Positions 32,867 to 42,236 are shown, counted from the first letter of the stretch. The stretch is DNA of 64,000 nucleotides from Kurthia populi (GCF_042686175.1 NZ_JBHUOR010000033.1:1-64000), one strand, 5' to 3'. The notes: generated by a model not told the origin, from the sequence alone. Made by a program: numbers and translations.

Positions 32867-33394
32867 ATGAAGAAAAAGCGTGCATGGATACGTGGCAGCA
32901 TCATTGCGATTTTAGTGGTGGCCATTATTTATACGGTCTATAGTGCGGCAACAAAAGAGGAGCGTGCAGTACTACAAGTCGGCGATACGGCGCCGAATTT
33001 TACACTACAAGATGTTGATGGAAAGCAGCATACATTGACGGATTATAAAGGCCAAGGTATTGTACTTAATTTCTGGGGTACGTGGTGTGAGCCCTGTAAA
33101 AAGGAAATGCCGGCATTTGATAAACATTACCAAACGTTTAAAGATAAAGGCGTCAAGCTACTGGCTATTAATGTTGCGGAGTCAGACTATGCAGTGAAAA
33201 CATTTATGAAGCAATACGGGATGACGTTTCCGGTAGCGATTGATACGTCCAAAAGTGTGTTGCGGGCGTATAATATCGACCCGCTTCCAACGACGATGCT
33301 TATTAATGAACATGGGAAAATCGTTAAAATTATTACCGGTGAAATGACCGATGAAGAGATTAAAAATAATATGAAGATGATTCAGCCGAACTAG
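32867..33394 (+). CDS. resA: ResA, membrane-anchored thiol-disulfide oxidoreductase
   Basis: 175 residues. An uncleaved signal anchor (about 9-27) leads to an extracytoplasmic thioredoxin fold with the ResA active site WCEPC (FWGTWCEPCKKEMP) and a cis-Pro (PLPTTML). ResA reduces the heme-binding cysteines of apocytochrome c. It is the first gene of resABC; AGGGAGGG precedes ATG 32867. Confidence 0.96.
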   Translation: MKKKRAWIRGSIIAILVVAIIYTVYSAATKEERAVLQVGDTAPNFTLQDVDGKQHTLTDYKGQGIVLNFWGTWCEPCKKEMPAFDKHYQTFKDKGVKLLAINVAESDYAVKTFMKQYGMTFPVAIDTSKSVLRAYNIDPLPTTMLINEHGKIVKIITGEMTDEEIKNNMKMIQPN

Positions 33395-33405
33395 AGGTGG
33401 AAGAC

Positions 33406-34986
33406 ATGAAGTGTGATTGTGGGCATACGAATCCGCACGGCGCACAGCTTTGTGAGCGTTGCGGCAAGCCCTTAACGACAGAGCTTGATATGCGCTATGA
33501 CGGCGCAGTAATTCGTTCGAAAACGAAAAAGAAAACGCTCATCGATAAAATATGGGCGCTCTTTTCCAATGTGAAATTTGGGGTGCTGTTAATTGTGTTG
33601 ACATTGATTGCGGCGTCACTCGGTACCATTTTGCCGCAAGTATTGTTTGTCGATACTTCAACGTTTGCATCTCCAAAAGAAGCCTATACCCAAACATATG
33701 GTGTCTTTGGGACGATTTATTATACGATTGGCTTTGCGGACTTATACAATTCCTGGTGGTTCCAAACGCTCGTGTTAGCGCTTGCGGCATCGATTGTCAT
33801 TGCGAGTATTGACCGTGGGGTGCCATTATTTAAAGCATTGTTTAATCAGCGTGTTACAAAGCACGATAACTTTTTAAAACGCCAGCGCTTTACGCTAAAG
33901 GTACCACGTGAACAACTAACGCTAGAAGAAGCGGCCCGCGTATTAACAACGAAGCGCTACCGCGTTCGATTAGAGGATAACGCGCTATTAGCCGAAAAAG
34001 GCCGTTTTGTACGTTTTGGCCCGTATATTAATCATGTCGGGCTACTGATTTTTTTAAGCGGTGTTATGCTTCGCCTCGTACCAGGCTTTTATGTCGACGA
34101 GGAGCTATGGGTACGCGAAGGAGATACAACGGCGATACCAGGTGCCGCGGGGTATTTCGTGGAAAATAAAGCGTTTATATTAGAAACGTATGACGGTGAA
34201 CGTGTTGAAAATGCCGTGAATTCCGTTGCGAAAAAATACGAAACGAAGGCGGTCATTTATAAATGGGATACGCTTGCTGGTGATACTGCAAATCTTCAGG
34301 AGTTAAAGCAGGCATCCATTCAGGTCAATCATCCAGCGAAGTTTGATGGCTATGCGCTGTATCAAATGGATTATCGCCTCGATGAATTAAAAACGATGAC
34401 CTTTCAATTAACGGAAAAAAAATCAGGTAAATCTCTTGGTGACGTAACGATTGATTTAGCCAATCCGCAGCAGCGCTATGCATTAAAAAATGGCGCACGT
34501 GTCGAACTTGCGGGCTATTACCCCGACTTTGATGGCTTTGATGCAGATGGTGCCCCACAAACCAAATCGCCAAACCCCAATAACCCGGCCTTTTTATTTA
34601 ACATGTATACAGCCGAGACAAAGCAAGGTGAAACGAGCTTTGTGCAAATTCAAAAGACGAGCGAGCCTTTAGGGGAAACGGCGTATAAAATGGTCTTTAA
34701 ATCAGCAGATACGCGGGATATTACAGGTCTTAAAGTACGTAAGGATGTAACCATACCCGTTTTAATTGTTGGGGGGATCATCTTTATGCTGGGCGTTATC
34801 ATTGGCTCTTATATGAGTCATCGTCGCGTTTGGATAAAGCAGACACCAGAAGCCTATTTACTCGCAGCTCATGCGAATAAAGCAGGTTATGCATTTAAAA
34901 AAGAGCTTGCCGATATAACTGAAAAATTAGCGCTGCCTTCATTTGATGACAAGCGCGAAAAGGAAGGCGATAACGATGCTTCTTAG
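33406..34986 (+). CDS. resB: ResB, cytochrome c biogenesis protein
   Basis: 526 residues. An N-terminal zinc-ribbon-like Cys cluster (CDCGH...CERCGK) precedes membrane helices around 50-70 and 110-130, another near 200, a large extracytoplasmic loop and a final helix near 450. The conserved FSNVKFGVLLIVLTLIAASLGTILPQ segment marks ResB/Ccs1. With ResC it moves and attaches heme to cytochromes c. The start is ATG 33406 after AGAGGTGG; GTG 33397 overlaps that site. resC overlaps its 3' end by 11 bases. Confidence 0.95.
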   Translation: MKCDCGHTNPHGAQLCERCGKPLTTELDMRYDGAVIRSKTKKKTLIDKIWALFSNVKFGVLLIVLTLIAASLGTILPQVLFVDTSTFASPKEAYTQTYGVFGTIYYTIGFADLYNSWWFQTLVLALAASIVIASIDRGVPLFKALFNQRVTKHDNFLKRQRFTLKVPREQLTLEEAARVLTTKRYRVRLEDNALLAEKGRFVRFGPYINHVGLLIFLSGVMLRLVPGFYVDEELWVREGDTTAIPGAAGYFVENKAFILETYDGERVENAVNSVAKKYETKAVIYKWDTLAGDTANLQELKQASIQVNHPAKFDGYALYQMDYRLDELKTMTFQLTEKKSGKSLGDVTIDLANPQQRYALKNGARVELAGYYPDFDGFDADGAPQTKSPNPNNPAFLFNMYTAETKQGETSFVQIQKTSEPLGETAYKMVFKSADTRDITGLKVRKDVTIPVLIVGGIIFMLGVIIGSYMSHRRVWIKQTPEAYLLAAHANKAGYAFKKELADITEKLALPSFDDKREKEGDNDAS

Positions 34987-36160
34987 TATTAGTAGTACAT
35001 TATTATTCACAGCGTTTATTTGTTATTTAGTCGCAACATTGTTGTTTGGCGGTGCTGTTCATGGGAAGAAAGAGCAGGAGAAGCGTTCTCATTTGCGCTT
35101 TTCAAAAGCCGCCATTGTTGTAAGTATCATTGGCTTTACCGCAAATGTTGGCTATTTTGTGACGCGCTGGCTTTATACAGGGCATGCCCCTGTTAGTAAT
35201 ATGTTTGAATTTACGACGGCTTTTGGCATGTGTGTCGTCGGGGCCTTTTTAATTTTATATGCGTTGTACCGCGTGCCATCGCTTGGATTAATTGCCTTAC
35301 CGGTTGCGATTATTATTATCGCCTATGCGAGTATGTTTCCGCGCGAGGTAGCACCGCTTATTCCGGCACTGAAAAGCTACTGGCTAACGATTCATGTGTT
35401 AACGACCGTGATTGGTGAAGCCATATTAGCGATTAGCGCCTTTAGTGGTCTGATTTATTTACTAAAGGTGATGGATGTATCCAAACGTTCGATGGAGCGC
35501 TTTTGGCTAGAATTTATCTTGTATACGCTCGTTGTTGTCATCGGTTTTGTGGCGATTACAAGCTATTTCAATGCGATAGGATACGAGGCAAGCTATACAT
35601 ATGTTGATAAGGAGGGCGAAAGTGCTGCGATTACGTATCACACGCCAGCGCTTATTGGCATGCATCAATACGACGCACAAACAACAGACGCATTCGAGCC
35701 ACTTGTTGAAGTACCAGCATGGATTAATGCGAAAAAATTAACGACGGTCATTTGGTCATTGCTTGCTGGGACCGTTCTATATGGTGCGCTACGCATACTT
35801 TTACGCAGACGACTCGCTGCGGTATTGCAGCCGTTCGTTCAAAAAACGACATTACCCCTACTTGATGAAATAAGTTATCGCTCAGTGTTAATCGGTTTTC
35901 CGGTCTTTACACTCGGCGCATTAATTTTTGCGATGATTTGGGCACAGGAAGCCTGGAGTCGTATGTGGGGATGGGACCCGAAAGAAGTATGGGCACTCAT
36001 TACGTGGCTCTATTATGCCGCCTTTTTACATGTACGCCTATCGCGTGGTTGGGAAGGGAAACGCTCAGCTTGGCTAGCGGTTTTAGGCTTTGCGATTATT
36101 ATGTTTAACTTAATTGCGGTTAACTTAATTATTGCAGGGCTGCATTCCTATGCCGAGTAG
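34976..36160 (+). CDS. resC: ResC, cytochrome c biogenesis heme-handling protein
   Basis: 394 residues with about eight membrane helices. The tryptophan-rich heme motif WGWDPKEVWALITWLYYAAFLHVRLSRGW identifies the CcsA/ResC family; conserved His residues lie in flanking loops (HVLTTVIGEA and the C-terminal GLHSY). It works with ResB. The start is ATG 34976, 8 bases after AAGGAAGG and overlapping resB. Confidence 0.95.
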   Translation: MLLSISSTLLFTAFICYLVATLLFGGAVHGKKEQEKRSHLRFSKAAIVVSIIGFTANVGYFVTRWLYTGHAPVSNMFEFTTAFGMCVVGAFLILYALYRVPSLGLIALPVAIIIIAYASMFPREVAPLIPALKSYWLTIHVLTTVIGEAILAISAFSGLIYLLKVMDVSKRSMERFWLEFILYTLVVVIGFVAITSYFNAIGYEASYTYVDKEGESAAITYHTPALIGMHQYDAQTTDAFEPLVEVPAWINAKKLTTVIWSLLAGTVLYGALRILLRRRLAAVLQPFVQKTTLPLLDEISYRSVLIGFPVFTLGALIFAMIWAQEAWSRMWGWDPKEVWALITWLYYAAFLHVRLSRGWEGKRSAWLAVLGFAIIMFNLIAVNLIIAGLHSYAE

Positions 36161-36227
36161 ATGATTTTCTTTTCATTTTGAAAGGGTAATTGTACAATAG
36201 AAGTAACGCAATCTAGGAGGGATCAGC

Positions 36228-36947
36228 TTGGAAGAGCAAATTAGAATTTTAGTCGTGGACGATGAGGATAGAATCCGTCGTTTATTGAAAATGTATTTAG
36301 AACGAGAAGGATATGAGGTGGACGAAGGTGAAAACGGTGTGCAAGCTGTTGAAATGGCTTCAGCCCGTGATTATCATGCCATCGTGTTAGATATTATGAT
36401 GCCAGAAATGAATGGCTTAGAGGCGTGTGCCGCAATCCGCGAAACACAAACAACGCCAATCGTTTTACTGACAGCTAAAGGGGAAGAAGCAAACCGTGTC
36501 GAAGGCTTTGAAACAGGCGCTGACGATTACATTGTGAAACCATTTAGCCCACGTGAAGTCGTGTTACGTATTAAAGCGATTTTACGCCGTTCTGCTACAA
36601 CATCGCCAATTTCAACAACGGCTTCATCAAAAGATTTAGTCGTTTTTAAACATTTAACTATCGACCATGATGCGCACCGCGTGACAGCAGATGGTACCGA
36701 AGTAAACTTAACACCGAAAGAGTATGAGCTACTATACTTCTTAGCGAAAGCGCCGGACAAGGTATTTGATCGTGAGCAACTGTTAAAAGAAGTATGGCAT
36801 TATGATTTCTTCGGCGATCTTCGTACAGTAGATACGCATGTGAAACGTTTACGTGAGAAATTAAATCGCGTATCTGAAAGTGCAGCGAAGATGATTGTTA
36901 CAGTATGGGGCGTTGGCTACAAATTTGAGGTTGTAGATGAAGATTAA
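36228..36947 (+). CDS. resD: ResD, response regulator (OmpR family)
   Basis: 239 residues. Receiver domain with the acidic pocket (VVDDED), phospho-acceptor Asp in VLDIMMPEMNG and Lys in VKPFSPREV; C-terminal OmpR-type winged helix (LTPKEYELLYFLAKAPDKVFDREQLLKEVW...RTVDTHVKRLREKL). In B. subtilis it activates respiratory genes under low oxygen. The TTG start at 36228 follows AGGAGGG. A candidate promoter, TTTTCA-17-TACAAT, ends at 36198. resE overlaps by 11 bases. Confidence 0.95.
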   Translation: MEEQIRILVVDDEDRIRRLLKMYLEREGYEVDEGENGVQAVEMASARDYHAIVLDIMMPEMNGLEACAAIRETQTTPIVLLTAKGEEANRVEGFETGADDYIVKPFSPREVVLRIKAILRRSATTSPISTTASSKDLVVFKHLTIDHDAHRVTADGTEVNLTPKEYELLYFLAKAPDKVFDREQLLKEVWHYDFFGDLRTVDTHVKRLREKLNRVSESAAKMIVTVWGVGYKFEVVDED

Positions 36948-38727
36948 CGTTTGGAATAGTATTGTCGGGAAGCTATGGGGAACCATATTGCTTCTCGTTT
37001 CATTTGTACTGTTTGTTTTTACAGTACTGATGCTTGAATTTCTAAACAACTACCATACACAGCAAGCTGAAAAAAACTTAAAGCAAGAGGCGGCCGTCGT
37101 CGCGCGTATTATGGACGACCACCACTATTCCGTAAAAGAAACAAAAAGTATTTTATCGGATATTATTAGTGACGAAACGAATGCACTCGTTGCTGAAAAA
37201 CAAGGTGATGTCGTCATTTCACTACAGTCTGGTGAAAATCGACAAGCCATTCGAGATGAAATTACACAGTCGGAGAAGTTAAATAAGGCATTTACATCAA
37301 AGACACCGGTTATTAAAGAAATGATGCTGCCATCGTCGACTGAAAAAAATAAAAAAGAATCGTATATTGTGATGGCGTATCCAATTGAAACGACATCGGC
37401 TGAGCATGGCGTCATTTATATTTATCAAAGTCCAGATGCCATTCACCGTACGACCGAGCAGACGACAAAAATTGTTTTCTTAGCAGCAGCGATTGCGCTC
37501 GTTTTGACGACGCTATTTACGTTCTTCCTATCATCGCGTATTACACGTCCGCTACGAAAAATGCGTGAAGCGGCGTTTGATTTAGCGAAGGGGAAATTTG
37601 ATACGAAGGTGCCCGTTTTTCAAAACGATGAGATTGGGCAGCTTGGCACAGCCTTTAACCAAATGGGTCGTCAGCTAAAACATCATGTTGAAGTCATTAA
37701 TCAGGAGAAAGAACAACTCTCAAGTATTTTGACGTCAATGACCGATGCGGTAATTACGTTTAATAAGGACCGTACTGTGTTATTAAGCAATCCACCAGCG
37801 GAGCTATTGCTACAAGATTGGTTCCTAAATAAAGGCAGCGATAGTGAAAAGCCACTACCAATTGAAATCTATCATATGCTTGACCATGTGCTTGAGCTTG
37901 AGGAGCAGTTAGAAGAGGAGCTTGAAATTGATAGCGTGTATTACATCATTTCAATTAGTCCTCTTTATAGTGCGAGCAATAAGGTACGCGGCGCGGTAGC
38001 GGTCATTCGTGATCAAACGGAAGAGCATCGCCTTGAAAAACTGCGTTCCGATTTTATTGCCAATGTATCGCATGAGCTACGAACACCGATTTCGATGTTA
38101 CAAGGCTATGCAGAGGCAATCGTTGATGACATCGTGCAAGATGAGCAAGAGCAAAAGGAAATCATCCGTATTATTTACGATGAATCACAGCGCATGGGCC
38201 GTCTTGTAAATGATTTACTGGACTTAGCACGTATGGAATCAGGGAATATTACATTATATGAAGATGTTTTCCCAATCAATCCAACCTTTGAGCGTATTAC
38301 GCAAAAATTTGTGCAGCGTGGTCGTGAAAAAAATATTGATGTATCGTTTGAATCTACGTTTACGAATGAGGCGACGCTACTTGTCGACCAAGACCGCATT
38401 GAGCAGGTGCTGACGAATTTAATCGATAATGCTATTCGCCACACGCCAAATGGTGGGCATGTGAAGGTGCTTGTTGACCAGCAAGTGAACTTTGCGCGTA
38501 TTCGCGTGCAAGATGACGGGGCAGGAATTCCAAAAGAGGACTTGCCGTATGTCTTTGAGCGCTTTTATAAGGCGGATAAAGCACGTACACGCGGCAAGGC
38601 GGGCACAGGACTTGGGCTTGCCATTGCACGTAATATTGTCGAAGCACATAAAGGTCGTATTTTAGTTGAAAGTACGGTCGATGTAGGCACGACATTTATA
38701 TTCTATTTACCATTAGAGCAAATATAA
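36937..38727 (+). CDS. resE: ResE, sensor histidine kinase
   Basis: 596 residues. Two membrane helices (about 10-30 and 170-190) bound an extracytoplasmic sensor region; then HAMP (SSRITRPLRKMREAAFDLAKGKF), a PAS domain (about 255-365), HisKA with the phospho-His in FIANVSHELRTPISMLQGY, and HATPase_c with N-box and G-boxes (DDGAGIPKEDLPYVFERFYK, GTGLGLAI). It phosphorylates ResD. sigX-rsiX, which follow in B. subtilis, are absent. Confidence 0.95.
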   Translation: MKINVWNSIVGKLWGTILLLVSFVLFVFTVLMLEFLNNYHTQQAEKNLKQEAAVVARIMDDHHYSVKETKSILSDIISDETNALVAEKQGDVVISLQSGENRQAIRDEITQSEKLNKAFTSKTPVIKEMMLPSSTEKNKKESYIVMAYPIETTSAEHGVIYIYQSPDAIHRTTEQTTKIVFLAAAIALVLTTLFTFFLSSRITRPLRKMREAAFDLAKGKFDTKVPVFQNDEIGQLGTAFNQMGRQLKHHVEVINQEKEQLSSILTSMTDAVITFNKDRTVLLSNPPAELLLQDWFLNKGSDSEKPLPIEIYHMLDHVLELEEQLEEELEIDSVYYIISISPLYSASNKVRGAVAVIRDQTEEHRLEKLRSDFIANVSHELRTPISMLQGYAEAIVDDIVQDEQEQKEIIRIIYDESQRMGRLVNDLLDLARMESGNITLYEDVFPINPTFERITQKFVQRGREKNIDVSFESTFTNEATLLVDQDRIEQVLTNLIDNAIRHTPNGGHVKVLVDQQVNFARIRVQDDGAGIPKEDLPYVFERFYKADKARTRGKAGTGLGLAIARNIVEAHKGRILVESTVDVGTTFIFYLPLEQI

Positions 38728-38766
38728 AAACACGAGTAGCGACAAAATCGCTACCCGTGTTTTTTT
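38726..38766. terminator. Bidirectional terminator after resE
   Basis: AAAAACACG(A)GTAGCGA pairs with TCGCTAC(C)CGTGTTTTT, with T runs on both strands; it also ends the convergent acetyltransferase gene. Confidence 0.85.
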
Positions 38767-39134
38767 ATAATTTTTTTTAAATGCTCAGAGCCAGTCTGTG
38801 GGAAATGTCGCCGTACATACACTTCCTTAAAGCTGAATTTCGTATAATAATGCGGTCCTTGAAAGTCGAATGTCGATAGCGCCATAAACTGACAGCTCTT
38901 TTGACGTGCCAGCGCTTCCGCTTCTACTAAAAGCGTTTCACCATATCCTTTTTTGCGGTAATATTCATCAACGATTAAATAAACAATTAGCATCCACTGA
39001 CCGAAAATCTCGCCCGCAAGCCCGGCAATGAGCTGTTCGTTGTCGCAAATTGTAATTGTAAAGTCACGCTGTGCGCTTCGGTCAATAAAGTGATCATTAT
39101 GCGCACGTAATTTTTGGTGAATAGCCTCACGCAT
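38751..39134 (-). CDS. GNAT family N-acetyltransferase
   Basis: 127 residues. The fold is recognised from the beta4-alpha3 acetyl-CoA loop (LIVDEYYRKKGYGETLLVEAEALARQKSCQF) and the late segment FDFQGPHYYTKFSF. The substrate is unknown. GGAGA lies about 10 bases before the ATG. The end overlaps the shared terminator. It is not part of the conserved res neighbourhood. Confidence 0.85.
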   Translation of the reverse strand: MREAIHQKLRAHNDHFIDRSAQRDFTITICDNEQLIAGLAGEIFGQWMLIVYLIVDEYYRKKGYGETLLVEAEALARQKSCQFMALSTFDFQGPHYYTKFSFKEVYVRRHFPQTGSEHLKKIIKKHG

Positions 39135-39245
39135 GGCACTATTTTCTCCGATTGAAATAAACGGGTTTATTCAATTACCTCGCGCAAGGTATACCCGAAA
39201 GTTTAAGTCTTAAAAAAAATTATCTCGAATTTAAAGTAGTTGCAC

Positions 39246-39274
39246 TTTACAAATTCCAAGTTGTTATGTATGAT
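39246..39274 (+). promoter_or_regulatory. Promoter of the FMN riboswitch-ribU transcript
   Basis: TTTACA (39246-39251) and TATGAT (39269-39274) with a 17-base spacer, about 30 bases before the RFN element. Confidence 0.65.
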
Positions 39275-39302
39275 AAAAGTGTAAAAAATAATAATATGAT
39301 TC

Positions 39303-39527
39303 ATCTTCGGGGCAGGGTGTAATTCCCGACCGGCGGTAAATAAACAGTATTGTTTAAAGCCCGCGAGCCGTAAAACGCTGATTCAGTGAGACTCTGGAGC
39401 CGACAGTATAGTCTGGATGGGAGAAGGTGAAGGTACAGCACTTAAACGAGCAATTTTGCTTATTAAGTCGCTTATTTGACGATGCCTTATTCTCCCTTAT
39501 GTTGCGACTGCACATAAGGGTTTTCTT
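39303..39527 (+). promoter_or_regulatory. FMN riboswitch (RFN element) with terminator/antiterminator
   Basis: The RFN core is complete: GGGCAGGGTG, ATTCCCGACCGGCGGTA, AGCCCGCGAGC, GATTCAGTG, ACTCTGGAGCCGACAGTATAG and the closing GGATGGGAGAAGG. A terminator, CCCTTATG (39494-39501) with CATAAGGG (39513-39520) and a T run, lies before ribU. GGGAGAA (39419-39425) can pair with TTCTCCC (39490-39496), which overlaps the terminator stem, giving mutually exclusive folds. FMN should shut off ribU. Confidence 0.96.
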
Positions 39528-39607
39528 TTATAAATGGCAACTACAAGTAAGTAAGCTGCATCTTTCCTTTTTGTGAAGTGAATCGCACAAAAGGAGTGCT
39601 TTGACAA

Positions 39608-40192
39608 ATGAAAAACACGAAATTACAAAAAATGACAGCTGTTGGGATGCTGTCAGCAATCGCAGCATTACTCATGCTGTTCCAATTCCCACTACCACCG
39701 TTTCCAGCCTTTTTGCAAATTGATTTTAGTGACGTGCCAGCATTGCTTGCAACCGTTACATTAGGACCCGTAGCCGGTATTGGCGTTGCGTTCTTTAAAA
39801 ATGTCATCAATTGGTTTATGCAAGGAAGCCCAACAGGTGTACCAGTTGGACATATCGCAAACTTTGTAACAACGTTATTATTCATCATGCCAGTGTACTT
39901 CATCCAACGTCGTATGAAATCGAGAAAGGGTTTAACATTCGGTTTAGTGACAGGAACAGTAACAATGGCAGTAGGCATGAGCTTACTAAATTACTTCGTA
40001 TTTATGCCGATGTACAACTATTTCCTAAACATGCCTGTTGATACAGGTGCTGTTTTAGTGAAATCAATCGCAATTGGGATTTTACCATTTAATATTTTAA
40101 AAGGTGTTATCCTAACAGTTGTTGTCATGGTGTTATTTAAAGTGTTACACACATGGATTGAAAAACAACAACGCTTGCACTTAAGTAAATAA
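39608..40192 (+). CDS. ribU: RibU, riboflavin ECF transporter S component
   Basis: 194 residues with about six membrane helices. The S-component opening MTAVGMLSAIAALLMLFQFPLPPFPAFLQIDFSDVPALLATVTLGPVAG is diagnostic of RibU/YpaA. It binds riboflavin and works with the shared EcfA/A'/T module encoded elsewhere. AAGGAG lies 11 bases before ATG 39608. Control by the upstream FMN riboswitch confirms the substrate class. Confidence 0.96.
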   Translation: MKNTKLQKMTAVGMLSAIAALLMLFQFPLPPFPAFLQIDFSDVPALLATVTLGPVAGIGVAFFKNVINWFMQGSPTGVPVGHIANFVTTLLFIMPVYFIQRRMKSRKGLTFGLVTGTVTMAVGMSLLNYFVFMPMYNYFLNMPVDTGAVLVKSIAIGILPFNILKGVILTVVVMVLFKVLHTWIEKQQRLHLSK

Positions 40193-40194
40193 TC

Positions 40195-40227
40195 AAAAAG
40201 AGAGTCGTTACTACGGCTCTCTTTTTT
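40195..40227 (+). terminator. Rho-independent terminator after ribU
   Basis: AAAGAGAG(T)CGT pairs with ACG(G)CTCTCTTT, followed by further T. Confidence 0.85.
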
Positions 40228-40246
40228 ACATAATGGGGGAATTCGC

Positions 40247-40465
40247 TTGGTAACCGGTATACGCTATAGTTTACTAGTGGGACTTATTCTTTTTATTGTT
40301 GTTGATGTGTTTTTAGAAAAACCGCTTATTACTCAATCGATTGAATGGATCGTCTTTGTTGTGCTGCTCTTTTTAGCGGTAGAGGCATGGATAAAGCATT
40401 ATCGTTTCATTACCATTGCCTTCATGGTGTTAGCGCTAGCGCTTTTCTTTTTAAAATTAGTGTAA
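40247..40465 (+). CDS. Small membrane protein of unknown function (72 aa)
   Basis: The protein is almost wholly hydrophobic, with three membrane helices (about 7-22, 32-46, 52-70) and a single basic turn (KHYR). No family is recognised. The TTG start at 40247 follows GGGGGA by 6 bases. It lies alone between the ribU terminator and a long-hairpin repeat. Confidence 0.55.
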   Translation: MVTGIRYSLLVGLILFIVVDVFLEKPLITQSIEWIVFVVLLFLAVEAWIKHYRFITIAFMVLALALFFLKLV

Positions 40466-40475
40466 CGAAAAACGA

Positions 40476-40604
40476 GGCTGGGACAAAACACAACATTTTC
40501 CTTTTTTAGTGTTCGCAACGAAAAACCGGAACCGCGCTACCGCGCAATTCCGGTTTTTCTTATGCTCATATGAACGGTTGTTTGTATACATATGTCCCAG
40601 CCTC
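40476..40604. repeat. Long-hairpin intergenic repeat element, copy A
   Basis: Outer arms GAGGCTGGGACA (40476-40487) and TGTCCCAGCCTC (40593-40604) are perfect inverts. An inner terminator-like stem is formed by AAAAACCGGAA (40521-40531) and TTCCGGTTTTT (40548-40558). The same inner block, led by GTTCGCAAYRAAAAA, recurs at 60291-60434 and in a shorter variant at 53635-53680. Confidence 0.85.
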
Positions 40605-40611
40605 TTTTGTA

Positions 40612-41166
40612 TTAAACCGTTTTCGTTTCAAGCAAACGGATTTTTACTAAGCGTTCACGTACAATCGCGCCCACCCAGCCGGCAATAACGGCTTTTAGTA
40701 AGCCTACAATGATAAATGGTACCGTGCCTGACAGTACGGCTTTCATCCATGTTAAATCTGCCAGTACTTTTAGCCAAGCTGTCCCAAAGGCGAGTGTAAT
40801 AACCATACCTAAAATATTAGCGATAATGGCCTGTGCTTTTGAATAACCAAACTTTTTAAAGTAAAGTCCCATCGCCAGTGCTTGCACGATAAAGCCGGCA
40901 ATATAGCCACCTGTTGGCCCTAAAATAATGCCAATGCCTCCAGTCATACCGCTAAAGACCGGCAAGCCGATAGCACCAAGTAATATGTAAAGTAGTACGG
41001 ATAATGTGCCATAGCGTAGGCCTAGAATTGTGACCGCTAATCCGACGGCTAATGTTTGGCCGGTAATCGGAATTAATGGTAACGGAATCGTCAGCTGTGC
41101 GAAAATCGCAATAATGGCGGCAAATAGTGCGGAAACAATCCACATTTTTAATTTATGATGTTGCAT
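40612..41166 (-). CDS. bioY: BioY, biotin transporter S component
   Basis: 184 residues with six membrane helices. The BioY signature is clear: AQLTIPLPLIPITGQTLAVGLAVTILGLRYGTLSVLLYILLGAIGLPVFSG, then GPTGGYIAGF. It imports biotin, alone or with the ECF module. The start is ATG 41166, 6 bases after AAGGGGTG; a GTG three codons upstream overlaps that site. A clear promoter lies upstream, but no BirA-type operator is evident. Confidence 0.95.
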   Translation of the reverse strand: MQHHKLKMWIVSALFAAIIAIFAQLTIPLPLIPITGQTLAVGLAVTILGLRYGTLSVLLYILLGAIGLPVFSGMTGGIGIILGPTGGYIAGFIVQALAMGLYFKKFGYSKAQAIIANILGMVITLAFGTAWLKVLADLTWMKAVLSGTVPFIIVGLLKAVIAGWVGAIVRERLVKIRLLETKTV

Positions 41167-41196
41167 AAACGACACCCCTTCGTTTGGAATGACTTT

Positions 41197-41225
41197 ATCA
41201 TAGCGAAAGAGAACATTTTCGTCAA
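41197..41225 (-). promoter_or_regulatory. Sigma-A type promoter of bioY
   Basis: On the minus strand, TTGACG (41225-41220) and TATGAT (41202-41197) are separated by 17 bases, 31 bases before the start codon. Confidence 0.75.
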
Positions 41226-41248
41226 CCTTTTTTTATTATAGGTTTACT

Positions 41249-41287
41249 AAAAAGAGTTCAACTACATCGTAGTTGAACTCTTTTTTT
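41249..41287. terminator. Terminator after the LysR-type gene
   Basis: AAAAAGAGTTCAACTAC and GTAGTTGAACTCTTTTT are perfect inverted arms with a 3-base loop and T tracts on both strands. Confidence 0.9.
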
Positions 41288-42176
41288 AAGATGGCTGCTG
41301 TTTATCGAAATAATCAAAAATAAATTGTTGGAACGCTTTTGCCGCAGGAGACAAATAACGCCCCTCAGACCAAGCCATACCGATAATTCGCTCAGCATTC
41401 ATGCCTGTAATATGAAGCTTTGAAATGCCTTTTTGGTTAATTTCAAGGCCATCCGGTAAAATCGAAACGCCAAGACCTGCAATAACAAAGCCAGCCACCG
41501 TCGACACTTCATCGCCTTCAAATGTAATATGCGGCTGAAACTTCGCTTGCTCGAATAAATGATCTGCTTGTAGGCGTAAGGCATAGCCAGGTTTCATTAA
41601 AATAAAGGATTCATTCGCAAGCTCGTGAATTGTAATGCTTGAACGCTTGGATAATGGATGGTCGCTTGGGACGATGGCGAATAATTCATCGCGCCATAAT
41701 TCGGTCCAGTGAATTGGTTTTGGCACGTCCATTTTCGCCATTAAGCATAAATCTAAATCGCCTGATAATAAATGCTTCAATTGTAAATGTGTATAGTTTT
41801 GCTTCAATGAAAAATGAATATCTGGATGCTTCGTTCTGAAAAGACGAATTAAATCCGGCACAATATTTGTCCCGAGTGTGTGTAAGAAGCCAAGAGAAAT
41901 TTCGCCATGATTTGGATCGACTAGTTGCTGTAGTTCCTTTAAGCCTAATTGATATTCATTTAAAATACGTTCTACACGATGCTCAAATAGCTCCCCGTAG
42001 CGATTTAAATGAATCGAGCGTCCTTGTCGTTCAAATAGTGGGACGCCAAGCTCATCCTCCAATCTCGCAATCGAGCGACTAAGCGCAGGTTGTGAGATTG
42101 ATAACTTCTCAGCCGCTTTTGTCATATGCTGAATTTTTGCGAGCATTTGAAAATACTCAAGTTGTTGCCATTCCAC
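41286..42176 (-). CDS. LysR-family transcriptional regulator
   Basis: 296 residues. The N-terminal winged helix is typical (MEWQQLEYFQMLAKIQHMTKAAEKLSISQPALSRSIARLEDELGVPLFERQGRSIHLNRYGELF). The effector domain resembles the YwbI/CzcR-like group with GEISLGFLHTLG. No divergent target gene is adjacent, since the upstream neighbour lies on the same strand, so the regulon is unknown. GTG 42176 follows GGGGGT by six bases; TTG 42179 is an alternative. Confidence 0.9.
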   Translation of the reverse strand: MEWQQLEYFQMLAKIQHMTKAAEKLSISQPALSRSIARLEDELGVPLFERQGRSIHLNRYGELFEHRVERILNEYQLGLKELQQLVDPNHGEISLGFLHTLGTNIVPDLIRLFRTKHPDIHFSLKQNYTHLQLKHLLSGDLDLCLMAKMDVPKPIHWTELWRDELFAIVPSDHPLSKRSSITIHELANESFILMKPGYALRLQADHLFEQAKFQPHITFEGDEVSTVAGFVIAGLGVSILPDGLEINQKGISKLHITGMNAERIIGMAWSEGRYLSPAAKAFQQFIFDYFDKQQPS

Positions 42177-42236
42177 CAAATTACCCCCATGTGAAGCATG
42201 TCATTACCTTCATAATATGGAAACTGTGCAGATAAA

